A DNA stretch of 64,000 bases from Batrachochytrium dendrobatidis JAM81 (lineage: Eukaryota > Chytridiomycota > Chytridiomycetes > Rhizophydiales), in the NCBI RefSeq assembly GCF_000203795.2, contig NW_006281103.1, forward strand, positions 154,448 through 218,447, given 5' to 3'. The translations under genes and the position numbers were made by a program. Below the pieces are notes generated by a model. It was not told where the DNA came from and did no database searches. It saw nothing but the letters and a program-made list of their open reading frames with translations. Shown here piece by piece: positions 26,139 through 38,554 of this stretch. The number at the start of each line of letters is the position of its first letter. Positions within the stretch are counted from its first letter, which is position 1.

Positions 26139-28447
26139 CTATCGTGGAGAATGACGATGTACATTGGGCTTGCAGATACGCTCAGTAGAATTGCTGGTTC
26201 GTTTGGCAGTCAAAACTGATTCTCTATTGCGTGATCGATCGTTTCTAAAATGCAAAACGATACCTTGACTAGCAAATGCTCGACTAAGCGATGTGGGTTC
26301 TAAAGTAGCCAAACGAATGGTTAATAATTGGCTAGTTACGTCAGGGATCATAGATTTATCAATTCATCCAATACTTTACCTAGAGCACCTGGAAAGCTCT
26401 TTGAAGAATAGACTTCAAAAACACTAGTTGTAGCCATGGCTACAACAGAAGACACTTGTGTAGACCTAGAGTCAATACATTAGTTAGATGGCTAGCTCCA
26501 GCACAAAAATAGGTATGCTAAGCTGCATCATCAAGATTGAGATATACTGATTGGCCGTTTGGTGGCAATTACAGCCATATTCATATAAAATGAAACAGCA
26601 AGAATGCCAAAATACATAATAAATAGCCAGTCTTATAAAATGATGAGTCAGTTTACTGGGCAGTAGTGTATCCTTTGACCTCTAGTTTATCAGTATTTCT
26701 TTTGGTGATTGACATGAAGACAACTGTTGAATTTCCAAGATTTCCCTCTTGGACTAGAATGTACAAGGTTTAGAATACAAAAGGGTTTGATTGGAACCAT
26801 TGAAATCCAGTGATTATACAATGTATGGACATGTCAAACGGGGAACATCCCAGTCCAAAACTATAGTTTGTACTATACAATGGACAGTGTGTTTGAATAG
26901 AGTTGAATATCTTGCAATGATTGCCTTGGAATATACAATAGTTGAATACTTGTTGCATTTTCTCACTGCAAATTGACTGTACTGCTTGTTTGATGAAAAG
27001 GTATTCCATTTTGCATGAATACGGCTGCAAATGGAGATGACTAAACTATGATGCCCGCTGGCACTATCGTATTTGATAGTTCAAAAATAGGGATATAGTT
27101 TAAAATATATCTGATGGCTTACATGTTTAGATCCATAACATTACATCGTAGAGTAAACCTTCCAGGTGAACGAATACTCAAATCAGGAAAGACAAAATAT
27201 ACTCCGCCATTATTATCTAGATCCTGTAGCTTTGTGGATTTTACAATGGTGGTGCCTATAATAATATCACAGTATTGATCTGATTCTAATTGGGATGAAG
27301 AAGCACCCAAAGTGCTCAACGATAAATGGTTCATGAGCGCACTTCGTCCTTCCATATCGTCTGTAAATCGATAGGGCTGAGCTGCTCGTGGATTTTTAAC
27401 TGCACTGAAATGCTGAGTTCCATCTTCGGACCAAAGCGATACATGGCACATGAGAGAGGGATGCTGGTCCAAACTAGCAAAAAAACAGAGTTAAAAATAA
27501 ATAAATATTAAAAGCACAAGAGAAAAATAGCTTACTCGATGGCTGTTCTGACATTGTTTTGATACGTAAATATCTGAACAATTAGCGGTGGATTTCTGCT
27601 AGAATCGCCACAATGGCAAAATAACAATGCATGTGTGATCAGTATCTGCAATTTAAAAGGCAAACTCGTCGCAAGAGTTTTAGAGTATACACATCAAACT
27701 GAGCATTAATCACAAATAATATTATGCAACCTACAGCAGTCTTCGATCACGTCCATTTGAAAATCCGCACATTCGAGCACGAACGGGTTCCTGTTCAATT
27801 ACCGCTTCGTATCGAATGGACGAGTCTATTGAATTGTCCGAGTTGGATGATTGAACAAATGCACTCCGCGGATTGCAAATAGTAGAGGACTCGGTATCTA
27901 AGCACGGTTCATCCAATAAGCATGGTTTGTTATTCTTGTTTTCGATGGGTGAACTGACTACCATGGTATGATCAGTCATTGATTCTTCCATTGTTGCACA
28001 GCAGTCGGAAGCAAGAGCGTTGGTGGCAGAAGTGTTTGGACCAGTCCATGATAATGAATCAGTATAGTCTGAACATTCGGCAGATGAGTGGGTGATAGAT
28101 TGGATAGATACAGGATGAAACGGTCTTGATGTACTGCTATGAAAAGACGAAGGGGGAGCTGTAGATACAAACGGCCGGTTTTCCAAGTGAAAAGCAGGAG
28201 AGGTTTTAGAGTCATTTGTTAAATGCTGGCAGGTATTTGGTACACGTGCTAGTGGAGAATGCAATTGCACCATGCTAGTGTTGCTGCCCCGAGAAGAATT
28301 AGCATGAAACTGTCGAAGCATTTCATGTGAATTATACTCCAATGGAAGCTGCTTGATATGATGGCGGTGATTCAGCAGATCAAGCGCTGATGACGGTTTA
28401 GGTGGAACGGACAGCTCATGGTTGTATGAGTTTCTGAATAAAGTCAT
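26139..28447 (-). CDS. Velvet-domain transcriptional regulator
   Basis: Velvet proteins (VeA, VelB, VosA, VelC) are fungal DNA-binding regulators of development and secondary metabolism. Five exons join in frame to 457 aa: 28447-27735, 27598-27536, 27473-27123, 26465-26380 and 26299-26139. The N-terminal 225 residues are Ser/Pro/His-rich and disordered-looking. The domain opens with EQEPVRARMCGFSNGRDRR, continues through NPPLIVQIF, CHVSLWSEDGTQ and GGVYFVFPDLSIRSPGRFTL, and closes with FEVYSSKSFPGAL and EPTSLSRAFASQGIVLHFR. The tail is basic. Intron 3 (about 657 bp) is far longer than its neighbours because it holds a 456-bp transposable element. Which velvet subfamily is unclear. Confidence 0.92.
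26572..27027. mobile_element. 456-bp MITE inside intron 3 of the velvet gene
   Basis: The termini are 21-bp inverted repeats with 3 mismatches. The left end is CAGCCATATTCATATAAAAT and the right-end complement is CAGCCGTATTCATGCAAAAT. The left flank is TA and the right flank CA, probably a decayed TA. Positions about 26608-26812 match, on the opposite strand, about 39826-40022. No transposase frame is visible. It lies wholly within an intron, so splicing removes it from the velvet mRNA. Confidence 0.8.
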
Positions 28448-31400
28448 TTTACTGCGAAACTAGTAAGCACGATTCTACAACTTGATGCGGCCAATACTGA
28501 CGATAGTTTACGATCTCCAAGGGATGCCGACACAGCCGCGTAGTTTTCAGGTGCAATTAAGTATTCCCTATGAAAACAGAGCTGGGGATAAAACTATCAA
28601 GATTGAAAGGTTTTGGCTTGTGACTGCTTCGGCCGAAAGTGACCGTAGTTTGAAGCTAAAGACGAGCCTGAAATGCGTGATATTGCTATTTGAGCCGCAA
28701 ACAAGATAGTGTAATTATACGAGTTTTGTGAGCGGTTTTGAAAATATCCAAAATAACAAGACAAGTAAACGAATGAATTAAATAGAGCAAAGGGGTCTTG
28801 GAGATGGAATAGATTAGAGAAATGACGGTAGAAAATAGTGCTCAAAATGTGATAATTGGAAAATAAAGCATCACTCCAATTCCAGAAGTGGGTTTCAGAG
28901 ACTTTAGTACTAGTATTCAGAAAAATGGGAAGGAATGGATTAGGGTTTACACACATGCCGTAGCAAAAGCCTACCTTTTAAAGAGCTTGACAAGGGACGC
29001 TATGCAGATGAAAAAGGAAAATATCCTTGCGATTCAATGGATCAACTCGAATGATAAACCCAAAATACAATTTTCTAATCAAAAAGTAGGATCGATAGTA
29101 GAGATGTGTGCAAGCTTGCAGCAGTCTGGCGTTGAAGTGTCGAATCTGATCCAGAGTACGGCCGGCTAAATGCCCAGGTAAAAACGATTAAAGGTTGCTA
29201 TCAGCAGGGGTTCGAGGATTTGGTACGTTCAAATCAAGGCAGCTAAATTACGGCAAGGTATGGGAATAATGAAATAAATGCTATTCTTTGGGAAATGGCA
29301 ATATGGCAGAGATGGACCACAGTAAGGACAAGAAAAGCATCAACTTGCAACAAGGTATGACAAATTGTACGCGGTCGTTTGGGTTGGTTTTCAAAAAAAT
29401 CCGAGTTCAAACTTCCAAGTTATAAATAGGCCTTTGTATTTATACGCAGCACGGGTAGTCTTTGATAAAAAGTGTGGCTTAAATGGGTTGATCAATAATG
29501 AAAGCAATTCCCACAAAAGGAACAAAAGTGGTGTAGAATACAACGAAAAAATGGCTGAGCAAAAAGCTTGATAGGGAGGAAATGCTGAGTTTAAATGGGT
29601 TTGTTGTGAAAACCCTGACCATATTCTAACTGGCACTGCATGACTACATCCGCAAGCACAGAGGTTAAACACAAGACTGCCTAAACAGCACTGTTTGAAT
29701 GGTAATCTTAGCCACCTCCACTACTAATCAAAGACAAACTCCACAATTGGAAGCCACGATCAATTGAAACTTTGTATTGAAATGGTCCTTGGTACAAACA
29801 AGTCCATCCGCTCAATCAGTATTCAAGTCATTTGTTTTGTCAAGATAGTCAAAACCACTCGGGTGACGCTCAAGCATTGGCTATTCTAGCCATGTGTGCT
29901 GCCGGAAAGGCTCAGTCCGGAGATACAATCTTTTGAATATCAATTTCAAACTCTATCTGTTTGCCGCTAAATAATCCACCAGATCAATGTTGATCACTGA
30001 CTCAAGCAAGTACTTGTGGATTAGATGTAATGATAGAGTATACGCTTTGAACTCAAGCATCAATACTCCACTACATGGGCTAGCTTGACAACTGGGAATT
30101 ATACATGACCCATGCTACAATAACCCTAACCCTGATCCTATTGCCAACAGCAAAAGAATTGGACATTATACTCGAGTATAATGCCCAGACCATATCCACA
30201 AGTTTCATACAACTTGCTTGAAAAATGTCTTGGTCAAGCATACAGTTTAGACTGATGCCAGGACGTGACATGATCACCCTATGCCAGCTAGTCAAGCATT
30301 CCTAAACTTGAATGGATAATTTACTTTTACCAATCCTGGACACGTCATCCGTCCTAAATCATGTCCTTATGGAAACCGCACGAGCTTACCAAGCAATCAT
30401 CCGAATCAACAACAGCACAGGCGGACTAAACAACTGACTTGCATTGGAGGAATGCCACCAGTGGAACCAAGATGTTGGATGCAGCACTACATCATGATTG
30501 CAAACAACCATGCAATACAAACTGAGAAACACTGCACCCCCTTGTTGATATGAAATACAAACAAAATTGGGTTCATGCATCCAGAATAAAACATCCAAGA
30601 TAAGGATCATGATTGAACAGGTGAGAAATTAAGCTTGGATCAAAAAATTGAGCCAGTGAATTAGAATAGCAGATACATATAAGCTTTTTTAAAGCATGCT
30701 CAACCCCAATGGATAACACATGGCTAGAGAAAAGGATATTTCTCAAGTGTAGTTGACAAGAATGAATTGACATATAGCTGATATGTCCACCATCTACAAT
30801 GCACAATGTGAACCCTTGTGAATTGATCAGGTGCTTCAGGCTATTTTTCCATTAAACGATAGTATTACAGCAACTGAAAAGCAGGTAGTACATGATAGTC
30901 CAAAGCAAATCCACTGAATCAAAAGACTTGATAATATATACAAATGCTTTGGCTGGATTGGTCATCCAAAAATAGTATCAAAATACCCATGCTGAGCCAG
31001 TGCATATGCGAATTAGATATGCAAATGAATGGACATGGCGGATCCTTCCGATTGGATACGCCTCAAACGGCACATTATGCCGACCGTTCTCCAGCCATGA
31101 AACTGCAGTCCATTACTCTCCTGGCTATCAATTATGGTAACCTTGCAATTCACTATTCTAGATTGCCGATCAAGCCTTATTGATGACCAGTTTAATTATC
31201 TCCTATTCTACATGCAACAGCCAATCTCCTGCAATGCTTAGCCCAACTGCCAATTGGCAAAAAATCATCAGTTTTATGAATCTGTCTAGACAACAGACTC
31301 GATAAGACTGCTTGGAAGTCTAGATGTTTTTAGCAGGCTGAGTAATTAAACCTGTTTTTCAGTGATTTCCCCATTAAGCCGACACGGCATTATACAAAGC

Positions 31401-31934
31401 GATGCTATAGCCAGACTGGCATAGCATCGTTTGAGCATCCAATTACACCATCAATTATTGATACAAGAATATAATAAAATAAGAAACGCTATTCAATTAC
31501 TTACTAATAGAACGTGCTGGGTCGGGAAATACAAGTTGTTAACGAGGAAAACCAGAATACGGCTGCAGATTGGAAGAATATGGAGCACGAGAAAGCGGGC
31601 ACATGCTATTGAACGCAGCTTATAAATGTTCAACTTGGCCAAATCCTGTCAACTTTTATTTTTTACGGTAAATATGCATACTAGGGACCACATGCCAACA
31701 ATGCTCAAATTTGACCAGCATCCTACTCTTATTCGTCTAAACCCCAACTACATGTTTTTTAAAGGAATTATATTTTAATATACTTGATAGACCGAGGCTA
31801 ATTGTGTAGGAATCGCGTGGCCTACCAAAGTTTTATGACACTCTAGATTCCACAAATCATTCATTTGTATTACATATCACAGCAGTCCCGTCATGCTCAC
31901 TTGTACTACCACGAAAACCCAATAAAAACTTGAA
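28448..31934. other. Gene-poor 3.5-kb interval
   Basis: No multi-exon gene or known domain is visible between the velvet start and the MDM10 stop. A plus-strand frame at about 28864-29169 gives roughly 95 protein-like residues (KEWIRVYTHAVAKAYLLKSL) without a good ATG, perhaps a degraded element. Fragments around 30944-31180 and 31431-31622 also have short open frames but no recognisable motif. An isolated TIR-like end, GAATACGGCTG, occurs at 31555-31565. A strong palindrome lies at 31395-31433. The interval reads as old, decayed repeat DNA. Confidence 0.6.
31395..31433. repeat. 39-nt near-perfect palindrome
   Basis: The left arm CAAA-G-CGATGCTAT-A-GCCAG and the right arm CTGGC-ATAGCATCG-TTTG pair through 18 bases with single-base bulges and a minimal loop. 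It could form a hairpin in RNA or a cruciform in DNA. It sits in non-coding sequence. Confidence 0.75.
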
Positions 31935-33436
31935 TCATAATTGAATCTGTACACCAAAAAACTGCTTTGAATCCGGCCCAAAACCCGTACTCATGCCAAT
32001 ACTGTACATTATATCCTTGAACCTTCCATCAAACCTCAACGCTACTCCCTATGCATCACATTTGTACACATGTGTCAGTATAAAGAAACTATATTAGTAA
32101 TATTCTCACCAACGCATGTCTTGAATGGTGATGTCTACTCTGTACATGACCATCAAGCAAAAATGTTGAAAATCAACCCATTACCTCTTCAAGACTCAAT
32201 CGGGCTTTGAGAACTTGATTTCGCCCAACCGGTGCATATTCTATTCCCACACTCACATCTGCATTAAAACTATACATGTTGAAGCTGTATCTTGTAGCCA
32301 TTTGCATATCCTTGAGTACTGTAGTAGAATATGCCGAGTTTAGATGGCCCATGATAGGATTGGCTACAAGAGTTAGTATGGATTCCACACCTTCTTGATA
32401 TTGCTTCTTGTATCGCGCTCCAAGCGAAACTAGATGGATAAATGTGACTAGATTAACATGTGTATCTAAAAACGCAATACAATAAACTTTTGAATACTTG
32501 CATCCACCACTGTTTTCCTTGGCGGTATAGTACACCTCTGTCCCCATATCCCAGTTTGTAGACATTTGACCAAGAATGTTTCCACCAATAATAGAGCTGT
32601 CTGAATTGGCACTAAGTTCCGCACAAATCTTTGGACCATTATACACAAGCTGGGCATTGATCTATTAATCACATTGATAAAATAATATGTAAGATTCAAA
32701 AAACAATAACGACCACTGCATATCAATGACTTGCATTAAAATCGTCTTTTTCCAAATCGCTTTTCCATTTGAATTCACTAAGCGTAGATGCAGTCAAGAG
32801 AATCTGTGGACTCAATAGTTGACTATACAATCCTTCCAAATGCAAATCCTCAAACAAACGTCCAAACAAAATGTATGAGTTTGAGTTTGAAACAGGAGTA
32901 CTAATCGATTCATTATTTGCTAGATTATTCAAACAAGTTTAATTAGAAAACAGGATGGATTCAATCAAATGATGACATTTATGATTTCAAATAACAGAAT
33001 TGATCAAGCTGAAATCATAATCCTTGTACTGACCTTTGTCTGTTTCGATAGTTTTATGCATGAATGGAAAGTACGATTTGGGTGACGGTACAATAGTGGA
33101 ATAATACTCGTGAACTGGTAGCACAGGCAGATCTACTGGCACTGATGTATACATGAATGCAGCTGAACGACCTTCTGGAATGCTAATACAGTAAGCACTC
33201 TTGAATACAGGAGATATCCGCTTTCCAAGAGCAAAGTTGAGTCCGATTGGAATGGGAAAGACCAAGATTCCTATACAATATAGCAGACCATCAGAATCAA
33301 CCATGTTATCAACTTTTTAAAATTCAAACGATAACACACTATTAGGTCCAGCATCAAGATTTGTATAGTATTTGTCTTCATTCCAACCAATAGTTTGGTA
33401 ATATTTGCGTAGTCCATATTCCATAAAATCAATCAT
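31935..33436 (-). CDS. MDM10: MDM10, mitochondrial outer-membrane beta-barrel of ERMES and SAM complexes
   Basis: A beta-barrel that anchors the ER-mitochondria encounter structure and assists assembly of the outer-membrane translocase. The N-terminus MIDFMEYGLRKYYQTIGWNE matches the family's opening. It is followed by FPIPIGLNFALGKRISPVFKSAYCISIPEG, the first strands. Middle exons carry LLSPQILLTASTLSE and the alternating-residue strands of a barrel. The final exon (32048-31935) ends FKDIMYSIGMSTGFGPDSKQ then FFGVQIQL and TGA, a good C-terminal beta-signal. The next-to-last exon ends at 32185 with donor GTAATG, phase 0. The start is the ATG at 33436. It is divergent from the CID gene with 258 bp between ATGs. 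Confidence 0.88.
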
Positions 33437-33694
33437 TTTGGGTAGGTTCAAGTAGAATGAATTCTTGGATTTATAAATTGTAATCCAGAGTTTTATATTG
33501 AAAGACGAGACTTTGCATTATAATTCAATCTAATAGTTCGATTATTCATTTTAATCCTTTAAAGCCGAGTTGAAAATCAATAGTTTAACAACTAAAATAA
33601 ATGAAACTAGAAAACTCTAGCCGAGTGCATGGTTTTGTAAAGTCATTCAAGCCAAATGTTGATAAAGAAACCTTTTCCCAAAATAAATACAATT
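33437..33694. promoter_or_regulatory. Shared divergent promoter region, MDM10 / CID protein
   Basis: These 258 bp separate the ATG of MDM10 (minus) from the ATG of the CID-domain gene (plus). The sequence is AT-rich with no coding signal. Shared regulation is inferred only from the arrangement. Confidence 0.5.
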
Positions 33695-35826
33695 ATGTCG
33701 TTTGAAGAATCTGCTCTTGTTACCAAACTGCAGCACCTCAACAGCACTCAGCAGAGCATTCAGGTTACTTCCCAATGTATGTACAACTAATCTGCTGATA
33801 TGAACAAACAGAATCCCATCACTTCAGCCAGTATTGACTTGTGCAAATCATACTACCATAATTCAAAATGCTCGCTTGCATCCCATTCAACTGGATTCGG
33901 CTTAAGGGACTACCTTGTCTGGTGTTGCATAACTTATTGGCATAGATACATCATCTGTGTTGACCAACCTTGACATCTACTTGATGGTCTGCTCCATAAA
34001 TAAATTGCAATGGTCAATATTAATCGGATGATTTTTCAATTACAGGGATGATTTTCCATCGAAAGCATGCAAAAGCTTGTGTTGCCATATGGGCCCAAGA
34101 ACTGGCAAAAGGTAATTTTACATACAATGGATTATTGACAGTCAATTTGTTGTACTATTCGGTTGTGCTGTATTCTGTCATGTCCCTGAAGAGCCGAACT
34201 TTATGACTCGTGTCTTCAGTTGCATCGGTTGAATCGACTGTTGTTGGCAGCATGCATCTAGACACCATCTTAACTTTTGAAATATCTGAAATGTTATTGA
34301 TTTTAACTAGCAAATCCATCCAAGCGTCTTGGATTTCTCTATCTTGCAAGCGATGTCATTCAAAACTCGAAAAAAAAGGGAGAAGACTATGCTAACGAGT
34401 TTGGCGAAATTATACCTGCAATATTTGCTACAACCCTATGGTACGTTGCAATAGATTTATTTGGGGTTTGTATCCAACTGATCTGTATAAACCCTGATTT
34501 ATGCTGCTAGCATTATCATGACCTATTTCACCAACTTATACTATTTTTGTGTTGATTCATGTTGACCAATTCAAACTTTAGTCATTTGGATCCAGAAACC
34601 AAGGGAAAAGTTAAACGGGTTGTAGATGTTTGGAGAGAACGCACCGTCTACACTGACGAGTTTTTAAATCTCCTGCTAAAGAATAGCAATATCTCTAGTA
34701 TGTATTGCTATGATACTAATTATACACTATTCTAGCAAGTCCCATCTAACCCTGTCATGGTGTTATTTTTTGATTTTAAATAGACTCGAAACCGCCCTCT
34801 AATACATCTGGTGCATCATCTTTACACAAGCAGCAAGCGACTATGCCTTTAGAAGTACGTTGCAAGTATCCTTGGTTAAATTTTTTTAAAAAAGAACAAG
34901 ACCAATCTATTTGTGCTTGTGTTTGCTGACATGTACTTTATTTTAAACAACTCAGTTACATGGTATATCCAGTAAGCTTCAGCAAATTAAAAATGGCGAA
35001 GCTTTGAAAATTGCGTCCATCACTAGCATGAATGGTTTAAAATCATCCGTATTTAATCCATCCGAAAACGGTAAGCTTTCTACAGGTTTACTTGATACTA
35101 TAGACTGCACCCATTATTGAACCCCTGTGTATTTAAATGGCTTATTTTTATAAATATTTGATATATTAACTTTGCCATGTCTGATTTTTTAGAAATTTCT
35201 GTCAAAGAAATTGCTAATGCTAAAAAGGTTGTCAAGGTGCATTTGGAAATGCTGACATCAGAAATCGACATTCGCAAACAGCTAATAGCCGAACTCAATG
35301 CATTAACTAATCGTCAAAACTCTGCGATTAAAGAGCTTTGTCATCAGCAAGAGGTAGTGCTCTTATTTTCAACTGTCTATGCATACGTTTATCGTAATGA
35401 TTTGGCTGATAATGTACTCATTCAAACTACAATTCATGTCTTGTTTTTTCCAATACTGGAATCTTATGATTTTTAAACTAGATGACATTTGAGAAACTTG
35501 GACAGCTCGAGTCGCACTCTGCTTTCTTAGCTTCAGCAACGACAGGATCAAACTCAACGGTTGGAAACTTGTCTGTCATGCCTACTCCAGTAGACTCTCC
35601 GCCATCATTTGACGCACCCAACGCACCTACAAGCGGAGCTGATGACGACACGCTCAACTCTTTAAATATAGTTCGTTTTTCAGAGCTGTCTAGTCTTCCC
35701 CCACTTGTTGATAGCAATGCAATATCACTTGGAAGTATATCGTTTGGAGGAATACATCAAGCAACATTGGATCGGATTTCAATGAATTGGCCAGAAGATA
35801 CAACACTTGGGTTTGATTTTTCATAA
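33695..35826 (+). CDS. CID-domain RNA polymerase II CTD-binding protein (RTT103/RPRD1-like)
   Basis: CID proteins bind the phosphorylated C-terminal domain of RNA polymerase II and act in 3'-end processing and termination. About eight small exons. Exon 1 (33695-33776) encodes MSFEESALVTKLQHLNSTQQ and splices to WMIFHRKHAKACVAIWAQEL. The next gives NPSKRLGFLYLASDVIQNS, the most diagnostic CID segment, followed by HLDPETKGKVKRVVDVWRER. The second half is coiled coil (EIANAKKVVKVHLEMLTSEI, QLIAELNALTNRQNSAIKEL), as in RPRD1/Rtt103 dimerisation regions. The C-terminus is Ser/Pro-rich and ends at TAA. Two longer introns (about 270 and 250 nt) lie near the 5' end; no RNA gene is evident in them. 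Confidence 0.88.
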
Positions 35827-36082
35827 ATAAATTGCTTTTTATTGCATCAGTTTACGACCTTGGTGTATTATTTTAAAAGGATGTCGTATATGGAGAATAT
35901 TAAATGAATTGAACGGTTGTAAATAAAAACCATGTGTAGCGTAGTTCAACGATCAACAGTATACTCTGCAACGGGTTGTTTTTTCTCGGTGATTACTCAT
36001 GACTCGTACACATGCAAAGATAAATTGTTTATAAAACGAGCATGTATTTAAAAAAAATGGGAATGAAGGAATCTGTTTGGAT

Positions 36083-38501
36083 TCAATTGCACCACAAAGC
36101 AAACACTCCGATAAAAATGGCTGCAATCAGTGTTGTGGATTCATACATGTTTTTGGAGTTGGACACGGCGCTACTGGCCACTGCACCTGCATTGACAATA
36201 CCATAAATACCCGAAGCGGATACATATGCTTTGATGGATCCATCAGGGTTTACGATGGTGGATAAGGGTAACCACGATCCACCCGCAGCAGTACTCGAAG
36301 TAGAATAAACTCTATTCACATTACAAAAATCAGTCAACCCATCATCATATAATGTCTTGACAATTATTCAATACTTACGCCCAAACAAATCCAACTTCAG
36401 TTCGACTCGTCAATGCTAGAGTAACGGGATTCGTTTGTGTTGTTCCGATAATGTACGCAGCGTCAATCGTCACAGAGGGTCGAGCAAGTAACAGGATTGT
36501 GTTGACATTGATGGTCAAATCATACGCGGAAGTAATTGTTACATTCAAGGCACCAAAAGAAAATGTCTTGGATGTCCATGTAGAAATAAACTGCATGTCG
36601 GTTCCAAGAGATCCAGGAAGAGTCGTGGCTACCGTGTTGTTCAACGCACCAAATATGTATATACCACTACCTGGAAGTGTCGTAGTGATACGAAACGGGT
36701 TAACAGTATTGTCGTTCCAAGCTGTTGCACCAATAAAAACAGTGTTTCCTGTCAGCTTGTCGTAAGCAAAAACGCCCACATCTGCTCGCGATTGAAAAGG
36801 CATGTTGGTAGCCATACCCTGTAGTTGTGGGGTACGTAAACTTGTTTTGCATGCTACGTTTTGTACAATTTGAATAGCAGAAAGTACTGTGCCCACAGTG
36901 GATATCGACCCAGTGAAAGTGATGGGAGTAAACCCAGGTGGAAACAAGACATCACTTCCAAGATTTATCCAACCTGAAGCATTCACCAATGTCGCGCAGT
37001 TGGATGTGATTGAAAAATCACCTAATGCTGTAGTCTGACCAGCCGTCACGTTGAGCGAGGTACACAATGGACGTATCGGTGAGTTTGCAATATACGGTCC
37101 AAATGGCAGTTGCAAGTTTGGAGTCACTCCCGATTTGCCAAGAGTGATGTGATCACCACAGTATCCGTATCCGATCGAGTAGGGTGCTGGAGGAATTGTT
37201 GTAAAATCTGGATTATCCAGCACAGATAATGTCAGTTGTTGGGTCATTAGCACACCCCCAATGGTTCCAGTAATATTGAACGTTGTTGATGATCCTGAAG
37301 GAAGCGAGAGAGGGTTCCATCTTACCGCATTAATAACGATCGCACCCTGACCATTGTTTTTATTGGGTAGATTCAATACAACCATCAGCATGAATATGTA
37401 TGAAATGCAACGTGTATTCAAAGGCAACTTACCTGAGTTATATTTGCAGGAAAACTTGGAAAAAGAGTCCAACCTTGACCACCGCAACTGTTGTCAGGAC
37501 AGTACCATTCCCACTGACCCATATTTGGAATGGCAGGAAGATTCCATACAGCATCCCATGTACTGATATTGTGCGGCTCTACAGTATTAATATAACGGCT
37601 TCCAAGAACAATTGGAATGGTGGTTTTTGCCACGAGTGTAGCTGGACTGGTGATGGATCTAGGCGCGAAAGCAGCTTGTACAACAAAGCTCATTGATGCA
37701 CTTAGCGAGTTTCCCAGTCTATTATCGACTGTAAACGGTACAGAAATGGTTTTTGAAGCACCAATTGAACCCAGAGGAGTAGGCAAAAACATGACATTTT
37801 TGTTGTCAATATCCAGCTGTGTAAAGTCACAATTTGAAGTCGGATTAGATACAATCCACGATCCAACAGTTTTATCTAGGATATGGTAACAAAAAAATTG
37901 TTTTGGGTAGGGACCTATAGATGCAGCAGTCAACATTGTTGGTGTGATTTGTAAAGGAGATGCATCTGATGCAAGCTGATTTGTAGCCACGCTTGCCATT
38001 GACACGACAGTTGGGTTTGCTATTGCCATGATGAGTTGAACCGAAGAAGATCCACCGTTTGTTTCTGTACATGAAACCGTAAGACTTCCTGTAGAAACAC
38101 CTGCAGAAGCAGCAACCGAGACTGTTGTTGAATCGACTATAGTCACGCTAGGCAAACCTGAAGATGCCAAGGAACACGTTATTGCTCCAGGTGGAGTACA
38201 ACCTCCACGAGTAGTGTATATCACTGGCACATTCATTGTCGAAGAAGGAGGAGCAACTACAATTGGTATTGCAATAATAGTAGGTGAAGGACATGTAGCA
38301 CCAGCTATAAATGGAATACATGTGTGATGAGCAGTTGCTTTTCAATTTCAACACTAGGTGTTTAAAGAATAGGTCGCGTCAAGTATCAACCATTCAAATG
38401 ATGACATGCAGAATACATGACAGTCTAACCAGAAACGTACCTGCAAACAAGGGACTTGTCAACACTAACAACAGCACACGAATGAGTGCCAACATTACCA
38501 T
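36083..38501 (-). CDS. Secreted, probably GPI-anchored surface protein, unknown family
   Basis: Four exons give 693 aa: 38501-38441, 38256-37433, 37346-36379 and 36311-36083. Exon 1 is a clean signal peptide (MVMLALIRVLLLVLTSPLFA). The body is Thr/Ser/Val/Ile-rich, with many N-x-S/T sites and scattered cysteines (GGCTPPGAITCS, CPDNSCGGQGW, GYCGDH), typical of beta-rich extracellular domains. The C-terminus has a small-residue region (GAVASSAVSNS) followed by a hydrophobic tail (TTLIAAIFIGVFALWCN), the pattern of a GPI signal. A cell-wall or adhesion role is plausible but not shown. The exon 2 acceptor (ATTGTAG) was chosen because an upstream CAG-less TATAG site breaks the frame. Confidence 0.85.
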
Positions 38502-38542
38502 TTGAGCGTACAATTACTAGCGAATGATTTGTGCAATTCAAT

Positions 38543-38554
38543 TCAAATTTCAAA
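38543..38554. promoter_or_regulatory. TCAAATTTCAAA motif between the surface-protein gene and NHP2
   Basis: The 12-mer is identical at 42464-42475 (37 bp upstream of SAS10) and 50114-50125 (between RAD3 and the ING gene). Its complement TTTGAAATTTGA resembles the yeast RRPE core (TGAAAAWTTT). NHP2 and SAS10 are both ribosome-biogenesis genes. A regulatory role is inference. Confidence 0.35.

Noticed and set aside
29200..29225. Possible tRNA B box (GGTTCGA) near 29208
   Set aside because: No matching A box, anticodon stem or acceptor stem could be drawn. No tRNA is supported anywhere in the window.
30116..30134. Telomere-like CCCTAACCCT repeat
   Set aside because: Only about two units; similar short hits occur elsewhere (for example 28938, 34745). 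Not a telomere or a convincing interstitial array.
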